A stretch of 64,000 bases of DNA from Anticarsia gemmatalis. Taxonomy: Eukaryota > Arthropoda > Insecta > Lepidoptera > Erebidae. The notes below the pieces were generated by a model, which did not search any database, was not told the origin of the DNA, and was given only the letters and a program-made list of their open reading frames with translations. Location of the stretch: the NCBI RefSeq assembly GCF_050436995.1, contig NC_134775.1, positions 5,557,124 through 5,621,123 on the forward strand, given 5' to 3'. Positions 21,001-31,139 of this stretch are shown one piece after another. Position 1 is the stretch's first letter. Each line of letters opens with the position of its first letter. The position numbers and the translations under genes are program-made.

Positions 21001-22125
21001 CTAGCGGGACACTGCTATTCCTGTTTGGTGTTTATTGGGCTTATTGTAACGTGTGCAAGTAGTGCATTTAGGCTCCATGGTATGTTTCATTATACAAGCG
21101 TCTATTTTATGTCCCGTAGCCGCACAGTGTCCACAAATGGTGTGACTTTCACGGCAAGATTTTGCCGCATGCCCGTACTGCTGGCACTTGTAGCATCTAG
21201 TTACAAGTGTGAAGTCCCTAACAGGACAAGAGGTCCAGTTTATGAATAAACGAGTCTGAGTGATGAGAGCCTTGCGAATATTAGCAGGGACTTCAATTAT
21301 ATAATTACAGTTCGGGGCATCTTTCCTGCCGGATTTGTGGCTTAACTTGCATGTGGTCAAAAAGGTTTCTAGTGTCAAAGATGGAATTTTCTCGGCTATG
21401 TTTTGTTCGAATATGCAGGCAAAAACCTCTTTTTCGGGCATTGCGGAGGGAACCCCAACGATCACAATCCGAGGTTTGCGCTTTTGGGGTTCATCGGCTG
21501 TGAGTCCAAACGTAGATTGTTGCACGGCTTGTTTCAACTTTTCGGCATCATTTTTTGTCTCCGTGCTAATTATAACGCCTCCGTTTTTCGTTTTCTGCAG
21601 TCCGCGCACCTTCAACTTCATTTGTTCCGGACAAATTATTTTTTGTACAAGGTTTTTCGTCTCTTCGCTAGATTTCTGTTTATCCTTCGGGTATACGGCG
21701 ACAGAGCTGAGGTTAGCGGGTCGAACAAAACTATTAGCTCCCTTTTTGACCATATCGGCAAACGAAACATTTCCAACGGTCGATGACTCCTGGACCGTCT
21801 GCTTGAGTGCAAGAATATGTTCTATCAGGTCGCACTTTTCTTTCAGAGCTTCATTCTTACTTGATAAGTCCAGGGCTTGCTGCTTCAGCGACTGATACAG
21901 AACCGCCATTTCAGACGTTCCTTTCCCAACTTTGCGACATAAGTTTGAGATTTTTAGCTTTTGATCCGAGTTTAGTTTACCCTCGGTGGATATGGAGCAC
22001 ACTTCATTCAAATATGTCTCAATGGTCGTCATCCATCTCTGCAACTCTGCTGTAGACACCACTTCAAGAGACACGGAAGTGGAGTGTTGAGGCGACCTAC
22101 TCGGGGTGCAGGGGCTGTTCTCCAT
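21001..22125 (-). CDS. LINE ORF1 (Gag-like, CCHC zinc knuckles)
   Basis: A 374-codon ORF starts at ATG 22125. It has an N-terminal Ser/Thr-rich part, a predicted coiled-coil zone (residues about 75-110, SLKQQALDLSSKNEALKEKC), a central RRM-like region (KLKVRGLQKTKNGGVIIST, then PRIVIVGVPSAMP) and C-terminal zinc knuckles CYKCQQYGHAAKSC and CGHCAATGHKIDAC. A third knuckle beginning CTTCTRYNKPN is cut off. This arrangement is typical of ORF1 of R1/Jockey-type LINEs, an RNA-binding nucleocapsid protein. No stop or shift interrupts the frame. Confidence 0.85.
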   Translation of the reverse strand: MENSPCTPSRSPQHSTSVSLEVVSTAELQRWMTTIETYLNEVCSISTEGKLNSDQKLKISNLCRKVGKGTSEMAVLYQSLKQQALDLSSKNEALKEKCDLIEHILALKQTVQESSTVGNVSFADMVKKGANSFVRPANLSSVAVYPKDKQKSSEETKNLVQKIICPEQMKLKVRGLQKTKNGGVIISTETKNDAEKLKQAVQQSTFGLTADEPQKRKPRIVIVGVPSAMPEKEVFACIFEQNIAEKIPSLTLETFLTTCKLSHKSGRKDAPNCNYIIEVPANIRKALITQTRLFINWTSCPVRDFTLVTRCYKCQQYGHAAKSCRESHTICGHCAATGHKIDACIMKHTMEPKCTTCTRYNKPNKHQTGIAVSR

Positions 22126-22833
22126 TTTAGTATTTCTATCTATTATACACGTACACGTAACTTATAAACTCATAGCTAACGATGGAATTTGCAAGCTTGC
22201 ATTGTCAACGCACTACACAATTAAATTCTAAAGAAGGTCAATATATTATAAACTATATTAAATAATGCATAAGAGCACGTCTATATGCTTCAACGGTCAA
22301 TAATGTAATCTCTAGAACTAAATTACATTAAATTAAAAAAAATATATATTTTTGGTAATTAAATACAATTCAAACAAATTTCTACACGATGTTCAGGACA
22401 TGCAGGTCTTTTGCATTTTGAACAAAAAATCTTCACTTTTTTGTCATTTTTGCGAGGACACAACGCACATCGAGCTTGTTTTTTTAATTTGGTGGAGGGT
22501 TCACCAGACGGAACTCTTCGGGGACATTTAGAATGGCCCTTATATTTCCCGCTAATTGTTGAGGTAAATTTGACTCCAGACGTCGTTTCATGTGAGGCTC
22601 TGCTAACTGCAATGCTAGTTTTTTTAGAAATCTGCTTCTATATTTGTTAGCTGGAATGTTGGGATGCTTAGTTTCTACATATAGAATCATAGAGTTGATC
22701 CCTGCTTGGTCTAACATACCAAAGAAGAACCTGAGAGGCCAGCGACGAGTACCCCGCGCAGTCGTGTAATTGTGCATCATTTTATCAAAGGTGTCAACGC
22801 CTCCCTTTGTCGCATTGTAGTCATCAATTATAA

Positions 22834-23412
22834 TTATAATTATAATATTATAATTATAATATATAATATAATATAATATAATATAATATAATATAATATA
22901 ATATAATATAATATAATATAATATAATATAATATAATATAATATAATATAATATAATATAATATAATATAATATAATATAATATAATATAATATAATATA
23001 ATATAATATAATATAATATAATATAATATAATATAATATAATATAATATAATATAATATAATATAATATAATATAATATAATATAATATAATATAATATA
23101 ATATAATATATAATATACTATAATACTATAATAATATTATAAAGCTAAAGAGTTTGTTTGTTTGTTTGTTTGTTTGTTTGTTTGTTTGTTTGTTTGTTTG
23201 TTTGTTTGAACGCGCTAATCTCAGGAACTACGGGTCCGATTTGAAAAATTCTTTCAGTGTTAGATAGCCCATTTATCGAGGAAGGCTATAGGCTATATAA
23301 CATCACGCTACGGTCATTAGGAGCGGAGTAGCAACGAAAAATGTTACAAAAACGGGGAAAATGTTGACCCATTCTCTTAGGTGACGCAAGCGAAGTTGCG
23401 CGGGTCAGCTAG
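22834..23412 (-). mobile_element. Short repeat with (TATAA)n tail, inside transposase
   Basis: A perfect 10 bp duplication TCAATTATAA flanks it (22824-22833 and 23413-23422). On the minus strand it starts ACTAGCTGACCCGCGCAACT, has a unique body of about 200 bp (23209-23412), a (CAAA)n block (23152-23208 on the plus strand as GTTT) and then a long (TATAA)n tract to 22834. The layout (fixed start, variable microsatellite tail, 10 bp duplication) fits a LINE-mobilised, SINE-like retroposon. I recognise the body as widespread in arthropods but cannot name it. Confidence 0.75.
22860..23115. repeat. Microsatellite (ATATA/TATAA)n
   Basis: About 50 nearly perfect 5 bp repeats, forming the tail of the retroposon around it. 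Confidence 0.95.
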
Positions 23413-24874
23413 TCAATTATAACTGGCTTTTGCGTTATGGGATTGATCTCTTCCTTATTGTGCATAGTTGACAGCAGTATCACGGACTTGTTGACCTTGG
23501 GAGTGAAGGAGACTAACGTTTTCTCGCGATCAAATGCAAACTGAGATGATAAAGCAGATTTTGATTTACTGGGTAAGAATGGTGGTGGTATCTCACGTTT
23601 GTTCTTTCGTAAAGTTCCAATACACGTCAGTCGATATTCCTTCAATAATTGGTCTGCAACTGGCACCGAGGAAAACCAATTATCAAAGGTTATATTTCGT
23701 CCAGAACCTTTGATACTCTGAGCTAACTTTGTGACATAATCTGCAGCCGTCTTTGCCTCGGTTCCTTTGCCTATGTAAGGAATGGCATCAAACATATAAT
23801 ACGTCTTAGCATCACATATGGCTACAATTTTCATACCATATTTATCCGGTTTCGAAGATATAAACACGAAAGGGACACTTTCCCCGAAATCCCAGCAACT
23901 GCTCATCAATCGTAACGTAACAACCTGGCTGGTAGGCTTTCGTACAACTGTCTATAAAAATCTTCCAGGCTTCCCGTATGGGTGCAAATTTATCCTCTTT
24001 ATCACGGCTATCTTTATCGTCAAATCTTAGGCAAAGTAGAAGAAAATTAAAACGACTTTCGGATATTATTGACTTATAAACAGGGGTACTCGTTGGCGCC
24101 CACATTTCATTTGTACTTTTCCTGCTATCTTTGTTTACCGCAGCATAAAATAGTAAAACTATGAGTGCCTCTATCTCTGTTTTGTCTGTTTTATGAGTAA
24201 AACGTTGATCTTTATATTGGGGAGCACGTCTGACAATTTCTTGATTCGTATATGTAAGAACTATGTCGAGAGGTTTAGAAAATAAAGTCATAAAAGCATC
24301 TTTTTCTGTTTCAATGTTAGAATTGACTTGCATATATCTTGGGATGTTTACTATATTACGCTGAGGTGTTCTGCTTGATGATGGCGCAGTAGCAGACCAA
24401 ATATGTCCATTCTTACCTCTCAGAACGCTTCCTCGAAACTGTGACAAAGGCACATCGTCGTCATCGTCTGAGCTAGAAACAATGTCATCTCTTTCGGAAT
24501 GCACGGAGACGTTATCTTCATTTTCAGAAGCTTCTTCGGACTCCAAAGGCTTTGTTACTTTGTTACTCAAGTACCGCTCTAGCTCTTCATTATTGCGAAA
24601 CGCCATAATGAACTAAAATGAACGAAACAAAAAAATACACTTACATAAAAAATACCGACGTAAATAGTAACAGGGGTGACGCAGCACCCCATACGTACCT
24701 ACAGCACGAAATCGATGTGTCGCCGCTCCCACCGCGCAACGGGTACTGACAGCTCACGGTACGACAAGAGAATACACGAAATGCTAGAGCGAGACGGCAA
24801 ATAGTTTTCTATAAATCGGCGCGTGATTGTTTGCGTGGGGTGATGGTGCACCCCTGTTACCATCCTAAGGTTAA

Positions 24875-25613
24875 CAATAAAATACCAAAAACATTACGTA
24901 AAAACTCAGAACACTTTTATAGAAATGAGTTTAACTTATAAATCTGACAAAATGAATATGTACTGCAATGGATACGTGCAAAACAATTACTGTTTAATAC
25001 ACTGATACGTTCACAGTTATGCACAAAGACATTTACTAAGGAATAATGTTGTAATAAACACAAATATTCTAATTTGTTATAGAGCGCGCGAAAGATGGAA
25101 ACAGTAAACAAAACAAACATAACCTAATGTCAAACTGTAAAAGAATTTTCGACTCATACTTATGCAGGATGCTTAGCTTATATTTCGCCATCTCGCTCTT
25201 GCACGAGGCTCGCGCCGCGACAGAAACATGCGAAAGATCATCAGGGTTCATTCCAGAGTATTTTGTTAGTGTTGCTTGGAATTTTTCAGTGATTTCCTGC
25301 AAATGTGTCTCTACTTCTGAACTACTATATTCTAATGTTTCAATGTAATTTTCTAGTGTAAGTGTTACAGACTCTGTTTGTGTAGATGTGTGAGAGGTGT
25401 GTGTGTGTGATGATGTCTGTGTGTGTATTTGAGATTGGATTTGCGTGTGAGATAATGAGAGAGTACGATCTTGTTAGTGTGATGGTGAAGGAATTTCTGG
25501 TGATGTATGTATGTATGGGTGAGGTATGTGTTTCGTTTTCTAGTTGTATTCTGACTTCCTCTTTCAAGCTATTCAATATTTCTTGTGATAAAAGTTTGTT
25601 TCGTACTGTGCAC
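24875..25613 (-). other. Uncharacterised segment with a coding-like minus-strand stretch
   Basis: Reading leftwards from about 25470 to 25069, one frame is open for about 130 codons. It contains TQTESVTLTLENYIETLE, EITEKFQATLTKYSGMNPDD and VAARASCKSEMAKYKLS before a stop at 25069. The charged, helical composition looks like real coding sequence, perhaps the C-terminal exon of a host gene or a LINE ORF1. Upstream it dissolves into CA/TG-rich repeats with stops. No family is recognised. The rest (24875-25068) is AT-rich with nothing visible. Confidence 0.35.
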
Positions 25614-25643
25614 GATGAATAATAATAATAATAATAATAATAA
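25614..25643. repeat. (AAT)n microsatellite, LINE tail
   Basis: Nine perfect AAT units at the LINE 3' end; CR1-group elements end in short tandem repeats. Confidence 0.9.
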
Positions 25644-25989
25644 ATTTATTTGTCAAACATGTTGTGTATATACAAAAACCTTAGCTCTACGTATGCAGGA
25701 TCTTAAAATTGTGATACAGAAACAAACATGTTTGCCATATATAATGGCGTACAAATATATTTTAGTCAGCATATTACAATTGATTAGATTATATAAATTA
25801 AAATGTCATTAAATTCGATAATTATACAATTTTAGAAATGTCAAGATGTTAAAAATCATTGAATCCAATAGTTAAAATGTTATTAAATTTCATATTTATA
25901 ATCAATGTTATTATTCAGACTAATGCGAACATCTCAAAATAAAATTTTTAATTGATTGTAAAAGTGGTGTAAATAAATGTTATGAACTA

Positions 25990-28841
25990 TCGGTCAAAAA
26001 ATCTGTGATCTTATAATAAGCCTTTTCAACTAAAAATGATTTCAGTTTTTTTTTTTAAATTATCATAGTCTAGTTCTCTCCAGTCCTTCGGCAATTTATT
26101 ATATATGACTGGAGCCATGCAAAAGACACTATTGCGCACAAGAGCAGTCCTAGAAGAATGCAAACGTACTTTAGTGTTATCTCGTCTGTTACGAGGAGCT
26201 ACATATATCAGACAAGCGAGGGAAAAGATGAGAATTTGCTTTAACGAATAATACTAATTCCAAAATGTATAAAGATGGCTATGTCAATAATTTGTATGTC
26301 TTAAAGTAAGGCTTGCAGCTATCAGTTTGTTTAATGTTAAACATAGAACGGAGACATCTCTTTTGTATTATAAATATGCTTTCCTTATCTGTCGAGTTCC
26401 CCCAAAAGATTATTCCATATCTAAGTCTAGATTCTACAAGGCCATAATAAGCAGTTAGTAGGGCTTCCACATTTACTGCTCGCGACAATCTGAACAGACC
26501 ATAAGCGCTACTGCTTATGCTTTTACATAGGGTTTCTATATGAGGCTTCCAATTAATATTTCTATCTATTATAAGTCCAAGGAACTTGGTAACATTAACT
26601 TCGTCAATAGTATTATTGTTATAATTTATTGATATTAAGATTATTAGATGTCATAGAACGTTGGCTAAAATGCATTATAAAAGTCTTATTGATATTAATT
26701 TTTAAATTATTATTGTCTAACCAGCCTATAATACTAGTTAAGGAATTATTTATATCGTTCTCATATAGTATCTTGGACTTACACGGTATAGTTATTGTAC
26801 TGTCATCTGCAAAAAGTGACATTGGATATTCGGTAGATTTAGGGAAGTCATTTATGTACAGAGTGAAAAGAAGAGGTCCTAGTACACTTCCTTGAGGTAC
26901 TCCGCATGTAACTTTACGTTCTTCAGATAGGTAAATTTCCTCACACTTGGTGCGGGTATTAATCCTAGTTATTTCAGTTTTCTGTATTCTCCCCTTAAGA
27001 TATGATTCTAGGAGATCTAGTACGTTCCCCCTCACTCCATATGCATTAAGCTTATTTAATAAAATTTCATGATTCACATAATCAAAAGCCTGGGTCATGT
27101 CACAAAAAACCGCAGATACTGGTGTCTTTTTATCGACATTTGTCATAACTGTATGTAAAAAGTCATAAATAGCCAAATTTATGGTTTTCCCTTCCCTAAA
27201 TCCCTTTTGCTCATCACATAAAATTTTATTTTTTTCAAGATATATATTAAAAGCTTTGTAAATATATTTTTCTATTATTTTTGAGAATATCGGTATTAAT
27301 GATATCGGTCTATAATTTTCCATATTTTCCCTGTCTTGTTTTTTAAATATGGGCTTTATTATGGATATTTTTAGCGCATCTGGAAATGTACCCGTGCTTA
27401 TACTTAAGTTAATTATGTGACTTAGAGGGCTAGATATTACATCAGCTACTGTTTTGATTACTTTCGTGCAGATACCGTCATAGCCAACGCTATTTGTGTT
27501 TTTTAGACTCGAAATAATATTATATATATCATCCGGCATACTCGGGGCCATAAACATTGAATCCTTTTTCGCCAATATATGCTTAGTAACTGATACCCCA
27601 CATCCATGTGCAGGTTGAATTTTATCTATAAAATAGTTATTAAATATATCTGCAATCTGTTTCGGATCTGTGACAGATTCATTATTAATATTAAGTTTAC
27701 AAATGTTATTTTTTGGTATATTTCTTTTCGCTTCGTTTAATATTTGCCAAGTAGCTTTTGATTTATTTTTCGATGTCTTTATATTGTAATCATTTTGAGC
27801 TCGTTTCGTTAAATTAATAATTTTCTTAAATAGTTTATTGTAGTTAGTTAACTGAATTTTATTTTGTGGAGTATGGCTAAGTCTATACTGCCACAATAAT
27901 TGACGTTTCTTTTTACTGCAGATTTTTACACCGTGAGATACCCATTTTGTTCTTTTATTTATATTAATGGATATACGTTTTTGAGGGAAACATTGCTTGT
28001 AAAGTAAAGAAAAAATATCTGCAAATGCATTATATGCTATATTCGTATCTTTAGCTTCATAGACATCGGCAAACTTTAAGCTGCTGAGATATGATTTAAA
28101 TTTTTTGATGTTAACCTTATCATAGTCCCTTACAAATTTATGCCATCGATTATAGGTACAAACTTTGCTAATTGGACATTCCGACAATTGGGCCGTATGA
28201 TCAGATAAAGCCAATTCTGTTATCGTAGCCTTGCAGGATTTGAAATTATGCGCAAAATTGTCGATACATGTCTGACTCTTAGGTCGAGTCGGTTTTCTGA
28301 GTGCCAGTTTTAGATTAAACCCTAATAACAAGTTTTCAAAATCAATTGATTGTTTGCTTCTTTTTAATATATCTATATTAAAGTCACCTGCCAAAATTAC
28401 ATTTTTATAATATTTTCTCATTAGCGAGTATAATATAATATTTAATTTTTCAATACATTCAGTGAAGTTATTAATATTAGGAACTCTATATATACACACA
28501 AAGACAGTCTTATGTTCAAACAATTCAACGGCGCAACATTCGAATATACCAGTAGTAGACATTTTTGCTATATTTGGCAGTTCTTTCCACTGATGTCCAT
28601 TTTTGATTAATATACACGCGCCTCCTCTTTTGCTATTCTTTCTACTGTAGCATGCAGCTAGACAATAATTAGGTATGTTCAAATATTTTTCGTATCCGGC
28701 CATCATAAAATGTTCCGTAATGCAAAGAACATCGACGCATATATTACTTTCTAATAGTTCATCTAGGCAGACAACAAGATTATCAGATTTTGATATTAGT
28801 CCCGCAATATTTTGGTGCATTAAGTATAGATGCTTATTCAC
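25990..28841 (-). pseudogene. LINE ORF2: endonuclease and reverse transcriptase
   Basis: The AP-type endonuclease starts at MHQNIAGLISKSDN (ATG 28822, 11 bases after the ORF1 stop) and shows CITEHF, GDFNID and LSDHTAQ. The RT has YRPISLIPIFSK, EQKGFREGKT, VFCDMTQAFDYV, CGVPQGSVLGPLLF and the catalytic FADDST. The frame is open for 740 codons to 26619, where a shift near 26620-26640 moves the reading into another frame. The thumb region (FLGLIIDRNINWKPHI, RLRYGIIFWGNS) continues there, and later C-terminal sequence (VFCMAPVIYNKLPKDW) reaches about 26000 after further lesions. The enzyme nicks the target and copies the LINE RNA. Only the C-terminal fifth is damaged. Confidence 0.88.
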
Positions 28842-29916
28842 GAAAAAAGTAGTCTTCTGTAGTCATTTCATTTTCCATCTCACTTGTGCTCGTATTAACT
28901 TGTATGTCAAAAGTTTGCAAAATATCCGTAGTCAAATTCATTAAATCCTTAAATATGGTCTGAAGTCCGAAGTCATTAATCATTCCAGAGTATTTATTAA
29001 ACATACTGTAGCTATTATCAAAATTCAGGTTGCTATCTAGTAAATATGCATAGCCATGTGTCTGGATATCCAGATATAACATATTATTAAATGTTTCCAC
29101 TCTCCAATTGTATATACTAGAATGATATGTAAACTTATATGTAGGCAGACAGATTATTATGTTAGTATGCTGTATATTTTGTAGAACTTGTCTTGTTTGC
29201 TGTATAAGTGAGTAATAGTTGCTAGTTACCTTGAAATCTTCTTCTCCAAGAAATACGATACAGAAATCATTCATATTAAAATTGTGCAATTTGGCATCTA
29301 GTCCATTTAGGAGGTATTCTGTGGTTGCATTTGGCTTTAAATAATGGCAAATTTTAGTATTTTCAAATATTTTTTCCGCCGTAGATAACATTCGGTTGTT
29401 CTTTTTTGTACTTAATATGCATATCTTCCTTTGTTGTTTATTACAGGAAGGCTTTTTGTGTGCACAGTTTGTGCTTTCTGTTACATTTTCTGCATATCGT
29501 CCAATATTTTTATTATTATTCAAAGTAGTACAAGGAATTACTTCTGTTTGAGTATATTTATGGATGTGCTTATTTATTTTTTTCTTAGGTGTAGACTGTC
29601 TATTTCTAATTGGGCTACTTGTTACTTTTTTATATAATTCATGTTTATTATTTAATTCTTCATTTATCTTTTTTAAATTATTATTTTCCAAAGAAAGGTT
29701 TTCAATTTCTGTATGCGCACTATTTAATTGTAATGTTAAGCTCTTGATTTGTTCTTTTAATTTATTCACTCTATCATCGTCATCGTCCGATAGTATGTCC
29801 GGTAAACTGTTTGTAGTGCTATTCAACGTATCCGATGTTAAGTTTTTGCTGTCGTAAATTTTTGTGTCAGACTTAGTACGAGTACGTCTAAATGTTATAT
29901 TGTCTAAGAAGTTCAT
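28834..29916 (-). CDS. LINE ORF1 with coiled coil and SGNH-like domain
   Basis: An intact 360-codon ORF (MNFLDNITFRRTRTKSD). Residues about 45-95 form an acidic then heptad-like coiled coil (VNKLKEQIKSLTLQLNSAH). Residues about 165-330 resemble the esterase-like (SGNH) fold of CR1-group ORF1 proteins: DFCIVFLGEEDF, then NIIICLPTYKF and ETFNNMLYLDI. The catalytic Ser block is not clear. No zinc knuckle is present. It probably binds the LINE RNA or assists membrane or chromatin access; the role is inferred from the family. The stop overlaps the ORF2 start, suggesting reinitiation. Confidence 0.75.
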   Translation of the reverse strand: MNFLDNITFRRTRTKSDTKIYDSKNLTSDTLNSTTNSLPDILSDDDDDRVNKLKEQIKSLTLQLNSAHTEIENLSLENNNLKKINEELNNKHELYKKVTSSPIRNRQSTPKKKINKHIHKYTQTEVIPCTTLNNNKNIGRYAENVTESTNCAHKKPSCNKQQRKICILSTKKNNRMLSTAEKIFENTKICHYLKPNATTEYLLNGLDAKLHNFNMNDFCIVFLGEEDFKVTSNYYSLIQQTRQVLQNIQHTNIIICLPTYKFTYHSSIYNWRVETFNNMLYLDIQTHGYAYLLDSNLNFDNSYSMFNKYSGMINDFGLQTIFKDLMNLTTDILQTFDIQVNTSTSEMENEMTTEDYFFRE

Positions 29917-30605
29917 TTCTAAATTATGTATTTCTTACTGTTAATTTTTAAACATGAATTTTGTAGATGCACAAAAAGCATTCAGAAGTTTGCCAGGATT
30001 TGATCTCGAGACACTTGCGCCGCAGGTAACATTGTAGCGCGCCGGGCTACGCTACTTGTTACGTGTATATCTAAAATAGTCGATATATTTGGTAGAAGAA
30101 CTTTTGTACTTAGGTCGAGGGTAGTGACCTCATTAGTCTCGTTGTATTTCAAGTTCAGTTGCACATTAGAAAGTACTTTTAAACGTATTTTTTGATACGT
30201 ATTTTATGATTATCACTGTTTTTAATAGTCTTTTCACTTTTGTAATTTTGCACGTTTTGTTCAAATTTGTATTGTTTACACACTGGTTATAGTTTTATCT
30301 CGATATTCGCAGTTTATACCACTATTTTGATTAAAAATTTAACGACACAAACAATAACACATCCACTCGCTACAACGATTTTGACAGAACTTTAATGAAC
30401 GCATAAAACACATTTGTAAATAGTAAATTAGGCACATAAACGCATAAAGTAATACGTAAAAATTAGATTGCACATTGTTTACATTATATATATTAATATT
30501 AGCATATTTTTGATAATAATTACCATTTAAATTCTTACTTTATACGTTTATGTCAAATTCATTATTTAGAAATATCATTAACAACCTTTTGTTTACATAG
30601 AACTT
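29917..30605 (-). promoter_or_regulatory. 5' UTR of CR1-like LINE with tRNA-like boxes, then AT-rich flank
   Basis: On the minus strand TAGCGTAGCCCGG (about 30052-30040, A-box-like) is followed about 40 bases later by GAGATCAAATCC (about 30008-29997, a weak B box). This arrangement resembles an RNA polymerase III internal promoter. The LINE at 37001-39130 has a stronger version at the same place. Bases 30430-30605 show nothing recognisable. Confidence 0.5.
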
Positions 30606-31092
30606 TGTAGAAACACGAATATTATTATTCGAACCTTCCAGTTAATAAGAATCATACGAAGGAACAATCGTGAAACACCGAGCGCCGGCGATCCTTCGAT
30701 TAAACACGCCGATCGTTCCCGAAAGTACAAGAATGAGAAAGACGTATTGGCAAAACGCGTATGCGCGAGCGAGACGGAAAATCTCTAGAACATCGCGCGG
30801 CGCGACACGGCGCGCTTGATCCTTCGCTATGATTCTAGAAGCAATGTTTGTGAATATAAATATGGACGCGCGCCGAGTAGCGGCAGTTTAAGTTTTAAAC
30901 TCATCGAGTGAAGATCACATCGGAGAAAGAAGAAAAGTACATAGTGAATAAACCGTACATAGTAAAGTATATGAACAGTGTATAGTAAATAAATAGTTTA
31001 TAATACAGTCCACATTGAAGATTTGAAGAAAATAAAGTAAATATATTACTTCGCAACCGGTGTTCTTATTGGAAGAATATTAATCCTCCACA
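30606..31092 (+). repeat. 5' LTR of Bel/Pao element
   Basis: The proposed limits are TGTAGAAACACG (30606) and TCCTCCACA (31092). The right limit is set by a primer-site-like TGGTCACTTCGAGCGCCGG just downstream (about 31097). A TATAAATA box at about 30856 and an AATAAA near 31030 fit promoter and polyadenylation signals. The left limit is a guess because the partner LTR is absent. Confidence 0.55.
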
Positions 31093-31139
31093 TTGCTGGT
31101 CACTTCGAGCGCCGGATTGGAACAGTGCAAGAACAAAGG

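Larger units (their letters stand above)
20270..22315 (-). mobile_element. LINE with ORF1 only, internally deleted
   Basis: The piece is bounded by AACTAAATT direct repeats (20261-20269 and 22316-22324), a plausible 9 bp target duplication. Reading leftwards it has a 190 bp 5' UTR, an ORF1 and about 700 bp of noncoding 3' UTR with a stem-loop (GAGCCTGT...ACAGGCTC, 20388-20427), ending in an A/T-rich tail. No endonuclease or RT sequence is present. ORF1 ends within its third zinc knuckle, so the deletion junction lies near 21005. The element could only move using RT supplied by a relative. Confidence 0.7.
22359..24606 (-). pseudogene. piggyBac-like transposase, frameshifted and interrupted
   Basis: It starts MAFRNNEELERYLS at 24606 with an acidic Ser/Asp-rich N-terminus, then the DDE domain. 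Three catalytic-type Asp residues are visible: TIDEQLLGFRG (Asp codon 23905-23907), TFDNW (23682-23684) and MLDQAGIN (22709-22711). The C-terminus is a Cys-rich zinc finger (CALCPRK, CSKCKRPACPEH, CLNCI, stop at 22359-22361). Defects: a frameshift near 23870, the 579 bp insert at 22834-23412, and a frameshift near 22515. The family cuts and pastes DNA at TTAA. It is not functional here. Confidence 0.88.
20101..24870 (-). mobile_element. piggyBac-like DNA transposon with nested inserts
   Basis: The ends are CCCTACGATGGTAACA (20101-20116) and TGTTACCATCCTAAGG (24855-24870), imperfect inverted repeats flanked on both sides by TTAA (20097-20100, 24871-24874), the hallmark target of piggyBac. Inner inverted sub-repeats rich in GGGGTGACG / CGTCACCCC sit near both ends (about 20140-20160 and 24665-24690). 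The minus-strand transposase is broken and interrupted. An ORF1-only LINE (20270-22315) lies between the transposase 3' end and the left terminus, and a 579 bp repeat (22834-23412) lies inside the transposase. Confidence 0.92.
25614..30430 (-). mobile_element. CR1-like LINE, nearly complete
   Basis: The 3' end is an (AAT)n tail at 25614-25643, followed in element direction (leftwards) by unrelated sequence. Two ORFs overlap by 8 bases: ORF1 (29916 to 28834) and ORF2 (28841 to about 25990). The 5' UTR is AT-rich and extends to roughly 30430 (boundary uncertain; no target duplication found). It includes tRNA-like A and B boxes near 29990-30052. A two-ORF layout with an SGNH-like ORF1 fits CR1/L2-group elements. 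A related family member lies at 37001-39130. Confidence 0.82.

Noticed and set aside
22860..23115. Regular short repeats that might suggest a CRISPR array or satellite
   Set aside because: Pure 5 bp microsatellite without spacers, placed as the tail of a retroposon with a 10 bp target duplication.
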